DNA from: Actinopolymorpha alba DSM 45243
GTDB taxonomy: Bacteria; Actinomycetota; Actinomycetes; Propionibacteriales; Actinopolymorphaceae
Assembly (NCBI RefSeq): GCF_000373925.1
Contig: NZ_KB892752.1
Location: 1-64,000 of the forward strand
Length of the DNA stretch: 64,000 nucleotides
Direction: 5' to 3'
The notes under the pieces were generated by a model. That model was not told where the DNA came from. It worked only from the letters and a program-made list of their open reading frames with translations, and made no database searches. Position numbers and translations under genes: made by a program. Below, in pieces: positions 16,828 through 26,700 of the stretch (position 1 is the stretch's first letter; every line of letters starts with the position of its first letter).

Positions 16828-17348
16828 GCGGGCTGGTAGGTGGACGTGTCGACCTTCTGGCTCTGGTCGGGACCGACTATCACCCATTCCAACGACTCGT
16901 GCGATGGGTGGACGGCTGGAGCCTGCAGAGACCAGCGGTCGGATGCCTGATCCAGTACGGCACCGCCGCACCGCCCCGCCACGCGGGCGGGACGGCCTAC
17001 GCCGAACACGACGAGGTCGGTGACTGGATGGACAGCGCCGGCATTCTGGTCTGCCATGCCGGTCCGTCGACCATCCTGGAGGCGCGCCGTCGTGGGCACC
17101 GCCCGATCGTCATACCGCGGCGGGCGCATTGGGGTGAGCATGTCGACGATCACCAGCACCGCTTCGCCAGCAGGCTCGCGGAATTGGGGCACGTGCTGAC
17201 AGCCACGTCGCAACAGGAGTTCGAAGCGCTCCTCGACCAAGCGGTCGACGATCCCGAACTCGTCCGCATCCCACCGGTCGAGCGAGAATCCGGTACGGAG
17301 GAGGCGGTCGAGAGGTTCGGGCACCTGGTGTCCGACCTCTTCCGTTGA
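16824..17348 (+). CDS. PssE/Alg13-like glycosyltransferase catalytic subunit
   Basis: A 174-residue partner of the preceding gene, from a GTG that overlaps its stop (GTGA). The sequence resembles the C-terminal half of family 28 transferases: VDLLALVGTDYHPFQRLVRW at the start, then the donor-binding ILVCHAGPSTILEARRRGHRPIVIPRRAHWGEHVDDHQ, and an end with RLAELGHVLTA. The His-Ala-Gly-Pro-Ser-Thr loop and following Glu are the nucleotide-sugar site of MurG/Alg13 enzymes. UDP-sugar transfer to an undecaprenyl-diphosphate sugar is likely. The sugar is unknown. Confidence 0.85.
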   Translation: MSGLVGGRVDLLALVGTDYHPFQRLVRWVDGWSLQRPAVGCLIQYGTAAPPRHAGGTAYAEHDEVGDWMDSAGILVCHAGPSTILEARRRGHRPIVIPRRAHWGEHVDDHQHRFASRLAELGHVLTATSQQEFEALLDQAVDDPELVRIPPVERESGTEEAVERFGHLVSDLFR

Positions 17349-17373
17349 GAGGGCGTACGAACGGAACCATCGG

Positions 17374-17409
17374 AGGCGGGGCACCTGGACTCAACCGGGT
17401 GCCCCGCCT
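17374..17409. terminator. Hairpin terminator after pssE-like gene
   Basis: A perfect 12-bp stem (AGGCGGGGCACC / GGTGCCCCGCCT) with a 12-base loop lies 25 bases after the stop, directly before the CACGTATACGTG palindrome at 17413. Both could end transcription from either side, since the glycosyltransferase at 17471 converges here. Confidence 0.75.
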
Positions 17410-17412
17410 GCG

Positions 17413-17442
17413 CTGAATGATCACGTATACGTGATCATTCAG
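17413..17442. repeat. CACGTATACGTG palindromic element, copy 1
   Basis: A perfect 30-base palindrome centred on CACGTATACGTG. The flanking sequence reads CTGAATGAT on the left and ATCATTCAG on the right. It stands between two convergent genes, right after a GC hairpin. Related copies occur at 42160-42246 and 53895-53974. Confidence 0.75.
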
Positions 17443-17470
17443 GCAGCTTCGCCGCCGGTCACACGATCCC

Positions 17471-18433
17471 TCAGATGCCGCGCCCGACCGAATGGGCGAG
17501 CCGCAGCGCGCGGTCCGCGGAAACCAACCGCATCGCGACCACGATCGCGACGTACGCGCGTTGTTCCCGCCAGTTCAGCCGCAGGGTCTGGAACGCCCAG
17601 CGCACGGCGGTCCGGCTCTCGCCCAGCGCGGCGTACGCGAACGCCTTCCGGCCCTGCAGCCGCGCCAGCCCACGGGAGTCGGCGCTGAGTATCGCGTGCT
17701 TGGCGAGGCCGTAGTCGATCGCCTCGATGATGGTGCGCCAGCGGGTGGAGAAGTACGACTGGCGCCCCCAGAGCACCCGGACCAGCGGGAGTTCGACGAC
17801 AGCGATGGGCCCCGCCTGGGCGGCGCGCAGGATCCAGTCGAAATCCTCGCCGTAGCTGCCGGGGATGTCCTCGTCGACCAGGCCGATGCGGTCTCGGAGC
17901 GCGCTGGTGCGTACGACGACGGTGGACGGGTGCGCCTCCATGACCCGGCGGCGGGCGAGCTGGGCGAGGTCGAGATCCGCGGCCTTCGGCACCCGGCGTA
18001 CGACCTTGTCGTCGTACCGCACCTCGATACCTGACACGACGACATCGGCGCCAGTGCGGCTCAGGTGCTCGACCTGGCGGTCCAGCTTCTCCGGGAGCCA
18101 CTCGTCGTCGTCATCGCAGAAGGCGATGAGCTCTCCTTGTGCCGCGTCGATCCCGGCGTTCCGGGCGCCGGCGAGTCCTGGCGTTCGTGGGTTGGGAATC
18201 GCGACGAGCGTACGCTCGCCCTTCTCGTCAGCGCCGTCACCAGCACCGGCGTTCGCGGACGCGACGAGCGAATCGTCCACCGGTGCCTGGTCGAAGACCA
18301 CGACGCATTCGATCGGACCCGCGTAGGTCTGGCGGCGGACCGCTTCGATCGCTTGGCGGAGGAGTTCGGGGCGGTTCCTGGTGGCGATCACCACTGACAC
18401 CAGGGGCAGCGGGTCCTGGGCCATTGCGTTCAC
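17471..18433 (-). CDS. Family 2 glycosyltransferase
   Basis: A 320-residue cytoplasmic GT-A enzyme. LPLVSVVIATRNRPELLRQA opens the nucleotide-binding domain, PGLAGARNAGIDAAQGELIAF leads into the metal site FCDDDDEWLPEKL, and later GEDFDWILRAAQAGPIAVVE supplies the catalytic ED pair. It should add one sugar to the growing lipid-linked unit. The GTG start at 18433 overlaps the stop of the CDP-alcohol transferase gene by 4 bases, so it is the last gene of the minus-strand operon running from 23400. Its product has no transmembrane helix. Donor and linkage cannot be told. Confidence 0.88.
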   Translation of the reverse strand: MNAMAQDPLPLVSVVIATRNRPELLRQAIEAVRRQTYAGPIECVVVFDQAPVDDSLVASANAGAGDGADEKGERTLVAIPNPRTPGLAGARNAGIDAAQGELIAFCDDDDEWLPEKLDRQVEHLSRTGADVVVSGIEVRYDDKVVRRVPKAADLDLAQLARRRVMEAHPSTVVVRTSALRDRIGLVDEDIPGSYGEDFDWILRAAQAGPIAVVELPLVRVLWGRQSYFSTRWRTIIEAIDYGLAKHAILSADSRGLARLQGRKAFAYAALGESRTAVRWAFQTLRLNWREQRAYVAIVVAMRLVSADRALRLAHSVGRGI

Positions 18434-19236
18434 GTCAAGCTCTCCTTGTCAGTGCCATCGCCGTGCAGGTTGCGCAGGTCACGTACGTGGCGGGCATCGA
18501 GCGCATCCGCGCAGCGCCAGGTGCGGTAGACATTGAGCGCCGACGCCAGGACGTAGAACCCGGTGGCCCCCCACAGGCAGGCCACCACGACGGCGAGCGC
18601 GTGCCCGGGCACCACCAGTACGGAGAGCGGCGCCAGCGTCAGAACGCAGGCCTCCACCTCGACGGCGTACGGTGTGGGAACCATCCCATGCCGTGCCATC
18701 GCCTGGACGATCCGGCCGCGAAAGGACCGGCTGGCCGGCGTTCCACCCTCCACCGCGGCCTCGCCGAGCCAGTCGTGCTGGCTACCGCCGGGCAGGGACT
18801 TTCGGTGTGTCAGCGTCCACATGTACACCCCGCTGGTGGCGATGACCGCGCTGGCGAGGACCGGCGGTGCCGCGCCGGCGTTCACCACATACGTCGCCAG
18901 CGCCGCGTAGCTCAGGGTGATTCCCACGACGTCGACGATCAGGTCGAGGGCACCGCCCCAGGTCGTGGCCGTTCCGCGCAGCCGGGCCAGCCGGCCGTCG
19001 AGGCAGTCGACGAGGAAGCGCAGTTGGAACGCCACCGCTCCCACGACGAGCTGCCCGGTGCCGAACGCCACGGCGGCGCAGACCGCGAGGAACCCCGCGG
19101 CGAGCGTCACGCGGTTCGGGGTGACCCAGAGCCGGCGGACGAGGAGCCGGACGACCCGGTCCGCCACGGGGTCGATGACCAGCCGGGTCCAGATCGCCTC
19201 GAGTGGCTTGCGGCCGGTGATGCTGGTCGTGGTCAT
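18430..19236 (-). CDS. CDP-alcohol phosphatidyltransferase-family membrane protein
   Basis: A 268-residue integral membrane enzyme with the complete family motif, DG-x2-AR-x8-G-x3-D-x3-D, read as DGRLARLRGTATTWGGALDL followed by IVD near residues 95-117. About six hydrophobic segments surround it. The family moves a phosphoalcohol from a CDP donor to an acceptor alcohol, as in phosphatidylinositol or phosphatidylglycerol synthesis. Within a polysaccharide operon the substrate is more likely a glycan or its lipid carrier; a primer or a phosphodiester decoration are possible. The ATG at 19236 overlaps the upstream stop (ATGA), which fixes the start. Confidence 0.85.
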   Translation of the reverse strand: MTTTSITGRKPLEAIWTRLVIDPVADRVVRLLVRRLWVTPNRVTLAAGFLAVCAAVAFGTGQLVVGAVAFQLRFLVDCLDGRLARLRGTATTWGGALDLIVDVVGITLSYAALATYVVNAGAAPPVLASAVIATSGVYMWTLTHRKSLPGGSQHDWLGEAAVEGGTPASRSFRGRIVQAMARHGMVPTPYAVEVEACVLTLAPLSVLVVPGHALAVVVACLWGATGFYVLASALNVYRTWRCADALDARHVRDLRNLHGDGTDKESLT

Positions 19237-20585
19237 GGAGCGGACTCCTTGGCGGCCAGGTCGACAGGGTGGGCGTTGGAGAGATCGATGGGGTGGGCGG
19301 AGATCGTGACGGCCGCGGCGGGCGCGCCGGCTCGGGCCAGCTGCCGGGCCGTACAAACGAGGTCGTTCCGCCGGCTGTGCTCGAGGTGGGCGAGGAGGAG
19401 TGCGACGTGCGCGGTCCGTGCGCGCTCCAGTGTGCTGGTCGATTCGGCGCGTCCGTTCTGGAGGACGACGTCCTCGATCGTGGATCCGTGCGCCCGAAGA
19501 GGCTCCGCCGCCAGGGCCTGCCGGAGCTGACGCGTGACCATCTCGACCAAGGCCTGCGCGCAGCAGCCGGTGACCAGGATCCGCATCGGGTCAGACACGG
19601 ACGTGGCCGGGTCTCGGTTCGTGTGCAGGCCTTCGACCAGCCGCCGGAGTTCGGGGTCGGCGTTCGGAGTCGACCCGAGGCGACGGGCGTCCAGCTGCGC
19701 GATGACGTCCAACCCGGTGGCCGCGACCACGCCCGCCGCGTCGGGTACGTAAGGCCGGAGACGATCCCGCAGGCATCCCACGCCGATCCCGCAGACCAAC
19801 CCGGCAAGGAGCCCGGATACCGGCGGCACCTCGTCGTTGTCGTCGCGCGGATGGGTGGGCAGCGTCGCCGGTCGCACGATCTCGGCCGGCGCCGCCGTCG
19901 TGGTCGCGGCGGTGGCGAGCGTCTGGTCGATGCGCGCCATCTGCGACCGGATATGTGCGCGCAAGGCACGGTTGACAGGGACGGTGGGGCTTCGCGGGTC
20001 ATCCTGATTCGCCGGAGCGAACGCGTCGGTGAGCATCTCCTGCAGGCGGACCCGCTGTTCGACCAGGGCGGCACCGGCGTGCTGGGCACGCTGGGCGAGA
20101 ATCGCGGACCGCTGGCGGATGAACTCCGAGGCGATCAGGTCAGCCCCGCGCCGGGCGGCCGCGGGATCGGCGGCGTCGAAGCTGATGGTGAAGACGCGGG
20201 TGCTGGTCGGAACGTCGATCGACAGGCGCTTCCTGAGGTCCGCGGCGGTCGTAGCAGCACCGAGCTGACGGGCCACCGCGCCCAGGACAGTGTCTGATGT
20301 GATCAGCGCGGCCTCGGTGTCCTGGGTCCATTCGCGGGGCGCGCGCTGGGACGTCCCCGACCGAAGATCCACCTGAAGGTACGCGGGCGTGCCGGGAGCG
20401 AACACCGTGACGGCCGACTGATAGATCGGCGGGGACAACACCGTGAGAAGCAGGCCGACCATGAGCCCAGCGAGGGTGAGGACACCGATCACCGGCAGGT
20501 GCCGGCGGAGGACACGAAGGTGACTTGCGAGTTCGACGGTGTGGGTCTGCCGGGCCGGCGTCGCTGAGGGCGTCCGGGTGGTCAT
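19233..20585 (-). CDS. Second Wzz-type chain-length determinant protein
   Basis: A 450-residue Wzz/CapC-like protein. The N-terminal helix near residues 32-55 (LPVIGVLTLAGLMVGLLLTV) is followed by SPPIYQSAVTVFAPG, long charged helices (FIRQRSAILAQRAQHAGAAL) and a second helix (VPPVSGLLAGLVCGIGVGCL). The cytoplasmic tail of about 170 residues is not a recognisable kinase; it lacks Walker motifs, though its layout (MRILVTGCCAQALVEMVTRQ) echoes a decayed kinase domain. It likely controls polymer length together with the ligase/polymerase upstream. ATGA overlaps on both sides show tight operon packing. Confidence 0.8.
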   Translation of the reverse strand: MTTRTPSATPARQTHTVELASHLRVLRRHLPVIGVLTLAGLMVGLLLTVLSPPIYQSAVTVFAPGTPAYLQVDLRSGTSQRAPREWTQDTEAALITSDTVLGAVARQLGAATTAADLRKRLSIDVPTSTRVFTISFDAADPAAARRGADLIASEFIRQRSAILAQRAQHAGAALVEQRVRLQEMLTDAFAPANQDDPRSPTVPVNRALRAHIRSQMARIDQTLATAATTTAAPAEIVRPATLPTHPRDDNDEVPPVSGLLAGLVCGIGVGCLRDRLRPYVPDAAGVVAATGLDVIAQLDARRLGSTPNADPELRRLVEGLHTNRDPATSVSDPMRILVTGCCAQALVEMVTRQLRQALAAEPLRAHGSTIEDVVLQNGRAESTSTLERARTAHVALLLAHLEHSRRNDLVCTARQLARAGAPAAAVTISAHPIDLSNAHPVDLAAKESAP

Positions 20586-21919
20586 CGCGGGACCAGGAGG
20601 TCGTCGAGAAGGCGCAACAACCAGGCGGTCCGGGCGTGCAGTGGCGCGCCTTCGACGAGATCGCAGGCGAGAACGTAGCGGCGGGCGAGCTCCACAAGAT
20701 AGCTGACCATCACGGCGGTCGGATGGTTGCCGCCGAGCAGGTCCGAACCGCCGTCCCACCGCTGGCGGACGAGCCGCTCGGCCACGCGTTCGCCCCTCGC
20801 CCGCAGCACGGTGTGAAGGCGGTAGTGGGCCAGATCGAAGCCGAGGGGTACGCCGGTCGCGAAGCGCTCGAAGTCCCACAGCAGGACCCGGTCGCCGTCC
20901 CAGGCCATGTTCCATGGCGTCCAGTCCCCGTGCCAGGTGCCGACGGTGACGCAGCGGTCGCCGTACCTCGCCTCGGCCTCCGCGACGATGCGCGCGAACG
21001 CCGCCGCCCGGGCACTGTCCTGCAGCGAGCCGACCGCGGCGCGGGCCGCTCGCCAGGCGGGACTGACGGCGAGCGGGTGCCGGGACGTGCCGAGCCGCAC
21101 CGCGAGTTCGTGCATCGCGCCGGTCGGGATGGTCCGTCGCTGCCGGCCGCCCGACGATGGACGAACCGGCGACAGTACGAGGATTTCGAGGTCGCGCCAC
21201 CGCCCGTGGTGCAGCACCCTTGGCACCTTCAGCCGGCTCGCGGCGGGGGTCTCAGAGGTGGCGGAGGTGGCAGACCAATAGTCGCGGAGGGCCTCGGACT
21301 CTCCACGTACCAGCGCGGTCGTCGACGGTGAGGTGCCCACCTTCACGAAGGCGAGCGTCGTGCCGTCCGGGGTGAGCACCTGCAAGACGGGCTTGCGGTT
21401 GGCGCGCGGCGGCCCGACCCCGATGCTGACCACCACGTCTTCACCGAGGATCCGCCCGAGGTGGGTTTCCAGCGAGTCGACCGCCGCGCCGTGCGGGACG
21501 GTCACCCGCAGGCGGTACGGCATCATCCGGGCGAGGAGCTGCGTGCCGGCGGGCTGTCGTACGCACGCGGACAGCACGGACCGGACGGCGCGTTCGACGA
21601 ACGACAGGCCCTGGCTGTATCTCCGTAGGGCTTCGGCGGCGACCGCGGGAGTGTGCGTCGGCAGCGCAAGGCGAGGTTGACGGGGATGGGGAAGGATGAG
21701 GAACTCCCGGAGGACGGCGCGCTCCTCGTCGGGTTCCTCGGTCGCGGATTCCCCGACCGTGGGTTCGCTGGTCGCGGATTCCCCGACCCGGGGTTCGCTG
21801 GTCGCGGGTTCCCTGGCGGCGTCCCGGCCGATCGTGCTGTGGGCGGGGGCCGGCCAGAGCAGGCGGGCCGTGTCGTTGAGGGCGTCCAGGGTGTTCTGGG
21901 CGCCGGACCCGCCGGTCAT
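20582..21919 (-). CDS. APH-fold kinase of unknown substrate
   Basis: A 445-residue protein with an aminoglycoside-phosphotransferase-type kinase domain in its C-terminal two thirds. The catalytic loop reads TWHGDWTPWNMAWDGDRVLL and the metal Asp is in LLWDFERFATGVPLGFDLAH. The N-lobe contains KPVLQVLTPDGTTLAFVKVG. The first 150 residues hold an acidic repeat region (SEPRVGESATSEPTVGESAT) and are not recognised. It sits between the polymerase-like and Wzz genes, with ATGA overlaps at both ends, so phosphorylation of a sugar, a polyprenyl-linked glycan or a polymer precursor is more plausible than antibiotic resistance. That is inference from position. Confidence 0.78.
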   Translation of the reverse strand: MTGGSGAQNTLDALNDTARLLWPAPAHSTIGRDAAREPATSEPRVGESATSEPTVGESATEEPDEERAVLREFLILPHPRQPRLALPTHTPAVAAEALRRYSQGLSFVERAVRSVLSACVRQPAGTQLLARMMPYRLRVTVPHGAAVDSLETHLGRILGEDVVVSIGVGPPRANRKPVLQVLTPDGTTLAFVKVGTSPSTTALVRGESEALRDYWSATSATSETPAASRLKVPRVLHHGRWRDLEILVLSPVRPSSGGRQRRTIPTGAMHELAVRLGTSRHPLAVSPAWRAARAAVGSLQDSARAAAFARIVAEAEARYGDRCVTVGTWHGDWTPWNMAWDGDRVLLWDFERFATGVPLGFDLAHYRLHTVLRARGERVAERLVRQRWDGGSDLLGGNHPTAVMVSYLVELARRYVLACDLVEGAPLHARTAWLLRLLDDLLVPR

Positions 21920-23400
21920 CGGGCTCCACCCACCTGTCCACCCACCTGTCCACCCACCTGTCCACCCACCTGTCCAGCCACCGTGGCTGGCTCCTCGCGC
22001 GGGTCGGAGCCGCCGCGCGCCAGCAGCCCCAGCGCGATCATGACCGTGACCATCGGGGCGCCGAGGGTGTCGTAGACGAAGAGCTCGATGGAGAAGAACA
22101 CAAGGACACAACAGCCCGCGATCGCCAGAGGTGACGGGTCGCGCCAGTGGGCGAAGAACCTCCGGGCGAAGAACGCCACGAACAACCCCAGCCCGAGCAG
22201 GCCCTGGGAGAAGACCACGAGCCAGATCTGGCCCTGCGTACCCAGGGGCGGCACGCCACAGGCCGGGCAGTCGGGGGTGGATCCGCCGGCGATCGAGGCG
22301 AAGCTGCCCTTCACGTCGCGGGTCGAGCCGTATCCGAGGATCGGCGAGCCCTCGACGACGTTCCGCACGGTCTCGGTGGCGAGTTGGGCGCGGCGGTCGT
22401 TCGAGTGGGGAGCGTCGAGCCGCTGCTGCACGATCGTGCTGAGCGGGCTGGCGACGAACGCGACCGCACCCAGGACGGCCGCCACGGCGAGTGCCTGGAC
22501 AAGCCAGTAACGGCCGAGCAGCGCCAGGCGTACCGCCACGTAGCAGATGCCGACACCGAGGGCGAGCCACAGACCGCGGTTGAGGGAGTAGACCGTCGGC
22601 ACGAGGCCGGCGAAGAGGACGAGCGGCGCCACCCGGCGTCGCCACCCGGCGGTCCGGCCACACCAGCCCAGCAGGAAGAACGGCAGGTAGAGCGAGAAGT
22701 TCGCGCCCCAGGAGTTGGCGAAGGAGAACGGTGCGATCGGCCGCGCCTCGGCGTACCCCAGCACGACCTGGATATCCGCGGCGGCCGGATGGATCATGCG
22801 GTTGACGAACTCGTTCGTGGCGATCCCGTGCGGCAGCAGCAACTCCATCAGAGAGCGGAACTCAAAGCCGGGCGCGGCCACACCGAGCAGCCCGCCGCAG
22901 ACGGTGACCACGAACATGAAGCCGAGCAACCTCAGCACCCGGGTCGTGGGCAGGGCGCGGTGACTGGCGTTCAGAACGTACAGCAGGACGATCGTCGCGG
23001 CGACGTACATCCCGGCCCGGTAGCCGAAGACCATCAGCCGGTTCGCGCCGCCGCCACCGGGCACGCCTCCCGGCGCGTCGCTCTCGAGCAGAGTTGCGCT
23101 CGCCGCCACGCAGAGCAGGAAGAGCACCCAGAGGCCGAAGCCACGCGGCACCCGGAGCGGTCGGTGCCGCAGAAGCTCGAACGCCATCGGAATGGCCAGG
23201 AGGACGAAGGCGAACACGCCAAGACCAAGCGCCCACCAGAGCGGGAAGCCGAGGAAGAGCACACTGAGGGGCCAGCCAGGGCCGAGCAGTCGAGGCCGGG
23301 GAGCGGCGGCCGGGGGAGAAGCCGGTGTCGTGGGATGAACGGCTGGCCGCCTACCCGTCGTCGACATGGCAGGCAGGCTCGGCGTATCTACGGCCCGCAC
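21916..23400 (-). CDS. O-antigen ligase/Wzy polymerase-like membrane protein
   Basis: A 494-residue multi-spanning protein with about 11 hydrophobic helices (GWPLSVLFLGFPLWWALGLG near the start; later GLVPTVYSLNRGLWLALGVG). The motif SLNRGLWLAL and the extracellular loop before it fit the Wzy_C/O-antigen ligase domain, which polymerises repeat units or joins the polymer to an acceptor outside the membrane. The GTG at 23400 is preferred because GGGGAGGG stands 7 bases upstream; the frame opens further back. The C-terminus is the 12-bp repeat tail. It is the first gene of the minus-strand operon and diverges from the beta-propeller gene. Confidence 0.82.
   Translation of the reverse strand: MRAVDTPSLPAMSTTGRRPAVHPTTPASPPAAAPRPRLLGPGWPLSVLFLGFPLWWALGLGVFAFVLLAIPMAFELLRHRPLRVPRGFGLWVLFLLCVAASATLLESDAPGGVPGGGGANRLMVFGYRAGMYVAATIVLLYVLNASHRALPTTRVLRLLGFMFVVTVCGGLLGVAAPGFEFRSLMELLLPHGIATNEFVNRMIHPAAADIQVVLGYAEARPIAPFSFANSWGANFSLYLPFFLLGWCGRTAGWRRRVAPLVLFAGLVPTVYSLNRGLWLALGVGICYVAVRLALLGRYWLVQALAVAAVLGAVAFVASPLSTIVQQRLDAPHSNDRRAQLATETVRNVVEGSPILGYGSTRDVKGSFASIAGGSTPDCPACGVPPLGTQGQIWLVVFSQGLLGLGLFVAFFARRFFAHWRDPSPLAIAGCCVLVFFSIELFVYDTLGAPMVTVMIALGLLARGGSDPREEPATVAGQVGGQVGGQVGGQVGGAR
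21926..21973. repeat. Tandem repeat, 12 bp x 4, inside a gene
   Basis: Four exact copies of CCACCCACCTGT. Read on the minus strand within the polymerase-like gene they encode a short Gly-Gln-Val-Gly tail repeat. The 12-base unit keeps the frame, so copy number can vary without breaking the protein. Confidence 0.9.
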
Positions 23401-23703
23401 CGGGTCGCCCTCCCCTTCGGCCCTCACAAGGCCGCTGACTCCGCTGCACGGGGCGTGCTCAGGCTGTGCTCGCGCACCAGAACCGCGCGACGTGGGCCCC
23501 CGGTTTCGTCGAGGATACGAGAGATCGTGGGACCCGGAACGACAATTCGCGATTTAGGTCGGGTCATCTTGCACCGAGGGTACGCCGAGGGCAAACTATG
23601 GCCTACGCTTTCGCGTTCCAACCTCTACTACCACCTACCCCCCAAAACTTGCTTGCTTCGGATCCTGAGGGGGTCGGTTGTGTCCTGTTCCTGGGGGGAA
23701 CCC
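23401..23703. promoter_or_regulatory. Divergent promoter region, ligase operon versus secreted propeller operon
   Basis: About 300 bases hold no credible gene and should contain both start sites. A repeated CCGAGGG pair (in CACCGAGGGTACGCCGAGGG near 23573-23592) is the only local motif that stands out. No operator is recognised. Confidence 0.4.
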
Positions 23704-26700
23704 TTGTTACTGCGCCGGATCGGCGTGGCTCTCGCCTTGGTGTGTGCGTTGGTGCCGGCGGCCTTGGCCGCGACCCCGGCATCGGCTGTCCAGACGCCGC
23801 AGCCGAAGGTCGTGAGCGACGATCCCGTCAACTGGACGCCGCACGTGCTCGATGGCCGGGTGAAGGCAATCGTGCAGGCTGGCGACACAGTCATCCTCGG
23901 TGGTGCCTTCACACAGGTCAGCTCCGCTGACGGCGCCACCATCCTCAACCGCTCCAACATCGTCGCCTTCAACGCGAAGACCGGAGCCATCAGCACCACC
24001 TTCGCGCCGCAGGTCGACGGCGAGGTGACCGCGCTCGTCGTCTCCGACGACGGCCGGTCCGTCTTCGCCGGCGGCTTCTTCAACACCGTCAACTCCCAGC
24101 CGGCCAAGAGCCTGGCCAAGATCGACCTCTCGAACGGCCAGCTGACGCCGGAGTTCATCACGCCGGCCATGGACGGCCGGGTCAAGGACCTCAAGCTCGC
24201 CGCCGGCCGGCTCTGGGTGGCCGGACACTTCGGCTACGTCGGGGGCAAGAAGCAGCCGGCCCTCGTCACGCTCAACCCCACGACCGGTGCGTTCGACACG
24301 TTCAACCGCGTTGTCTTCGACGGACCGCTCAACGACTCCGTCCTGCAGGTGCTGAAGATGGACATCACGCCTGACGGCTCGCGGTTGGTGGCGATCGGCA
24401 ACTTCTCCACCGTGCAGGGGCAGCCCCGCGTGCGGCTCGCCGTCCTCGACCTCACCGGTAGCGAGGCGCAGGTCGCCGACTGGCAGACCGACTTCTTCGC
24501 GGCTGCCTGCTCGGCGTCGTTCGACACTTACATGCGAGACCTCGACATCTCACCGGACGGGTCCTACTTCGTCGTCTCCACCACGGGTGCCTACAGGGCA
24601 CCACCGTCGCCGTGTGACACGACCAGTCGCTGGGAGCTCGGCGCGCGCGGGTCGGGTCTGTCGGCCACCTGGGTCGACTACACCGGCGGCGACACGACGT
24701 ACGCCGTTGCGATCACCGGCACCGCGGTCTACGTCGGCGGGCACATGCGCTGGCAGAACAACCCCTCGGGAAACAACCGCGCCGCGGCTGGCGCGGTGAG
24801 CCGGGAGGGCATCGCGGCGCTCGATCCGGCGACCGGCCTGCCCCTGCGTTGGAACCCCGGCCGCACCCGCGGCGTGGGTGTCTTCGACATGCTCGCGACA
24901 CCCGACGGGCTCTGGGTCGGCAGCGACACTGACCGGATCGGCAACTGGGAGTACCACGCGCGGATCGCGTACCTCCCGGTCGCCGGCGGCACTGAGGTCC
25001 CGAACCCCTCGGTCGCCGCGCTGCCGGGCGACGTCCACCTCGTTCCGTCTTCGGGCACCAGCCCGGTGAAGCGGTCATTCGACGGCACCACCGTCGGGTC
25101 GACTGGTGCGGTGCCGAGCGGTGGCATCAGCTGGCAGAACGTCAAGCAGGGCTTCATGCTCGGCGACCAGCTCTACTCCGGCTGGTCTGATGGCACGTTC
25201 ACGCGGCGCGGGTTCGACGGTACGACGTACGACGCGCCGATGACCATCAACACCGCCGACCAGCTGGTCGCGGACTCGGTCTGGCACCAGGACGTCGCCA
25301 ACCTCACGGGGATGTTCTGGTCGGGCGGTCGGCTCTACTACACCCGCAGCGGCGCGAGTGCGCTTTATTACCGCTACTTCACGGTGGAGAGCGATGTCGT
25401 CGGAGCCCAGCGCTTCACCGCGAGCGCCAGCATCACCGACGTGGACTTCTCGCGGGTGTCGGGCATGTTCGTCGTCGGGGACAAGCTCTACTGGGCGTCG
25501 TCCGCCGACGGCAACCTCCGCCGGGTCGACTTCGTGGACGGCAAGCCGGTCGCCGGCACCGTGCGGGTCCTGAGCGGCCCCACCGTCGACGGCAACGACT
25601 GGCGTTCGCGAGCGATGTACGTCTTCACCCGCGCGACCCCGCCGCCCAACCAGCCTCCGGTCGCCACCATCACCAACACCTGCACCAACCTCGCCTGCGA
25701 GTTCGGTTCGGCGGGTTCGTACGACCCCGACGGCACGATCGCGTCGTACGCCTGGGACTTCGGTGACGGAGCGACCGCGAGCGGACCCACGGCCTCGCAC
25801 ACCTATCCGGCGAGCGGCACCTATCCGGTCCGGCTCACCGTGACCGACGACGACGGCGCTAAGACCAGCACCGAGGTCCCGGTGACGGTCCGCCGTCCCA
25901 ACCAGGCGCCCACCGCGTCGTTCACCGTCGAGTGTGACGATCGCGCCTGCTCGGTGAACGGCAGCGGGTCGAAGGACCCCGATGGCACGATCGCGTCGTA
26001 CGCCTGGAACTTCGGTGACGGAGCGACCGGGAGCGGAGCCACCGCGTCCCACACCTACGCCGCCGACGGTGCCTACACGGTCCGTCTGACGGTCACCGAC
26101 AACGAAGGCGCGATCGGACAGATCGAACGCCGGATCTCCGTTGCCGCCAGCGGCACGTCCGTGCGGTTCGTCGCCCAAGCCGGCGCCAACGGCAACCTGC
26201 TGACGCACAAGGTGACCATCCCGACCAGCGTCGCGGCCGGTGACCGGTTGCTGCTCCTGCTGACGATCAACTCGACGACACCGACGATCTCGGCGCCGAG
26301 CGGTGTGACCGGATGGTCAGGTGCGGGGGCGAAGTCGACATCCAGCATGGTGAGCCGGGCCTGGCAGAAGAAGGCCTCGGCCACCGACGCCGGCGCCACT
26401 GTCAACGTCACCTTGTCGGCGTACGCGAAGGGAGACCTCACACTGGTCGCGTATCGCGGTCCCAACGTCATCCTTCGCACGTCCACGTCGGCGGCCGAAA
26501 CCACGTCGCAGACCACGCACAAGACCCCGACTCTGACCGGCGACGCCTCGTCATGGTTGGTGAGCTACTGGGGCGAGAAGTCGTCGTCCGCGGCCGGGCT
26601 GACCGCTCCGACCGGCCAGACCGTACGCCGCACCGGCACCGGCACCGGCAGCGGCCGGATCGCAGCGCTCCTGACCGACAGCGGGCGTACGCTCGGCACC

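Noticed and set aside
22147-23679. Long plus-strand open frame continuous with the propeller gene, covering the ligase gene
   Set aside because: It is antisense to a well-supported membrane protein and has an Arg/Gly/Glu/His-rich composition typical of GC shadow frames. The signal peptide shows that the real start is near 23.7 kb.
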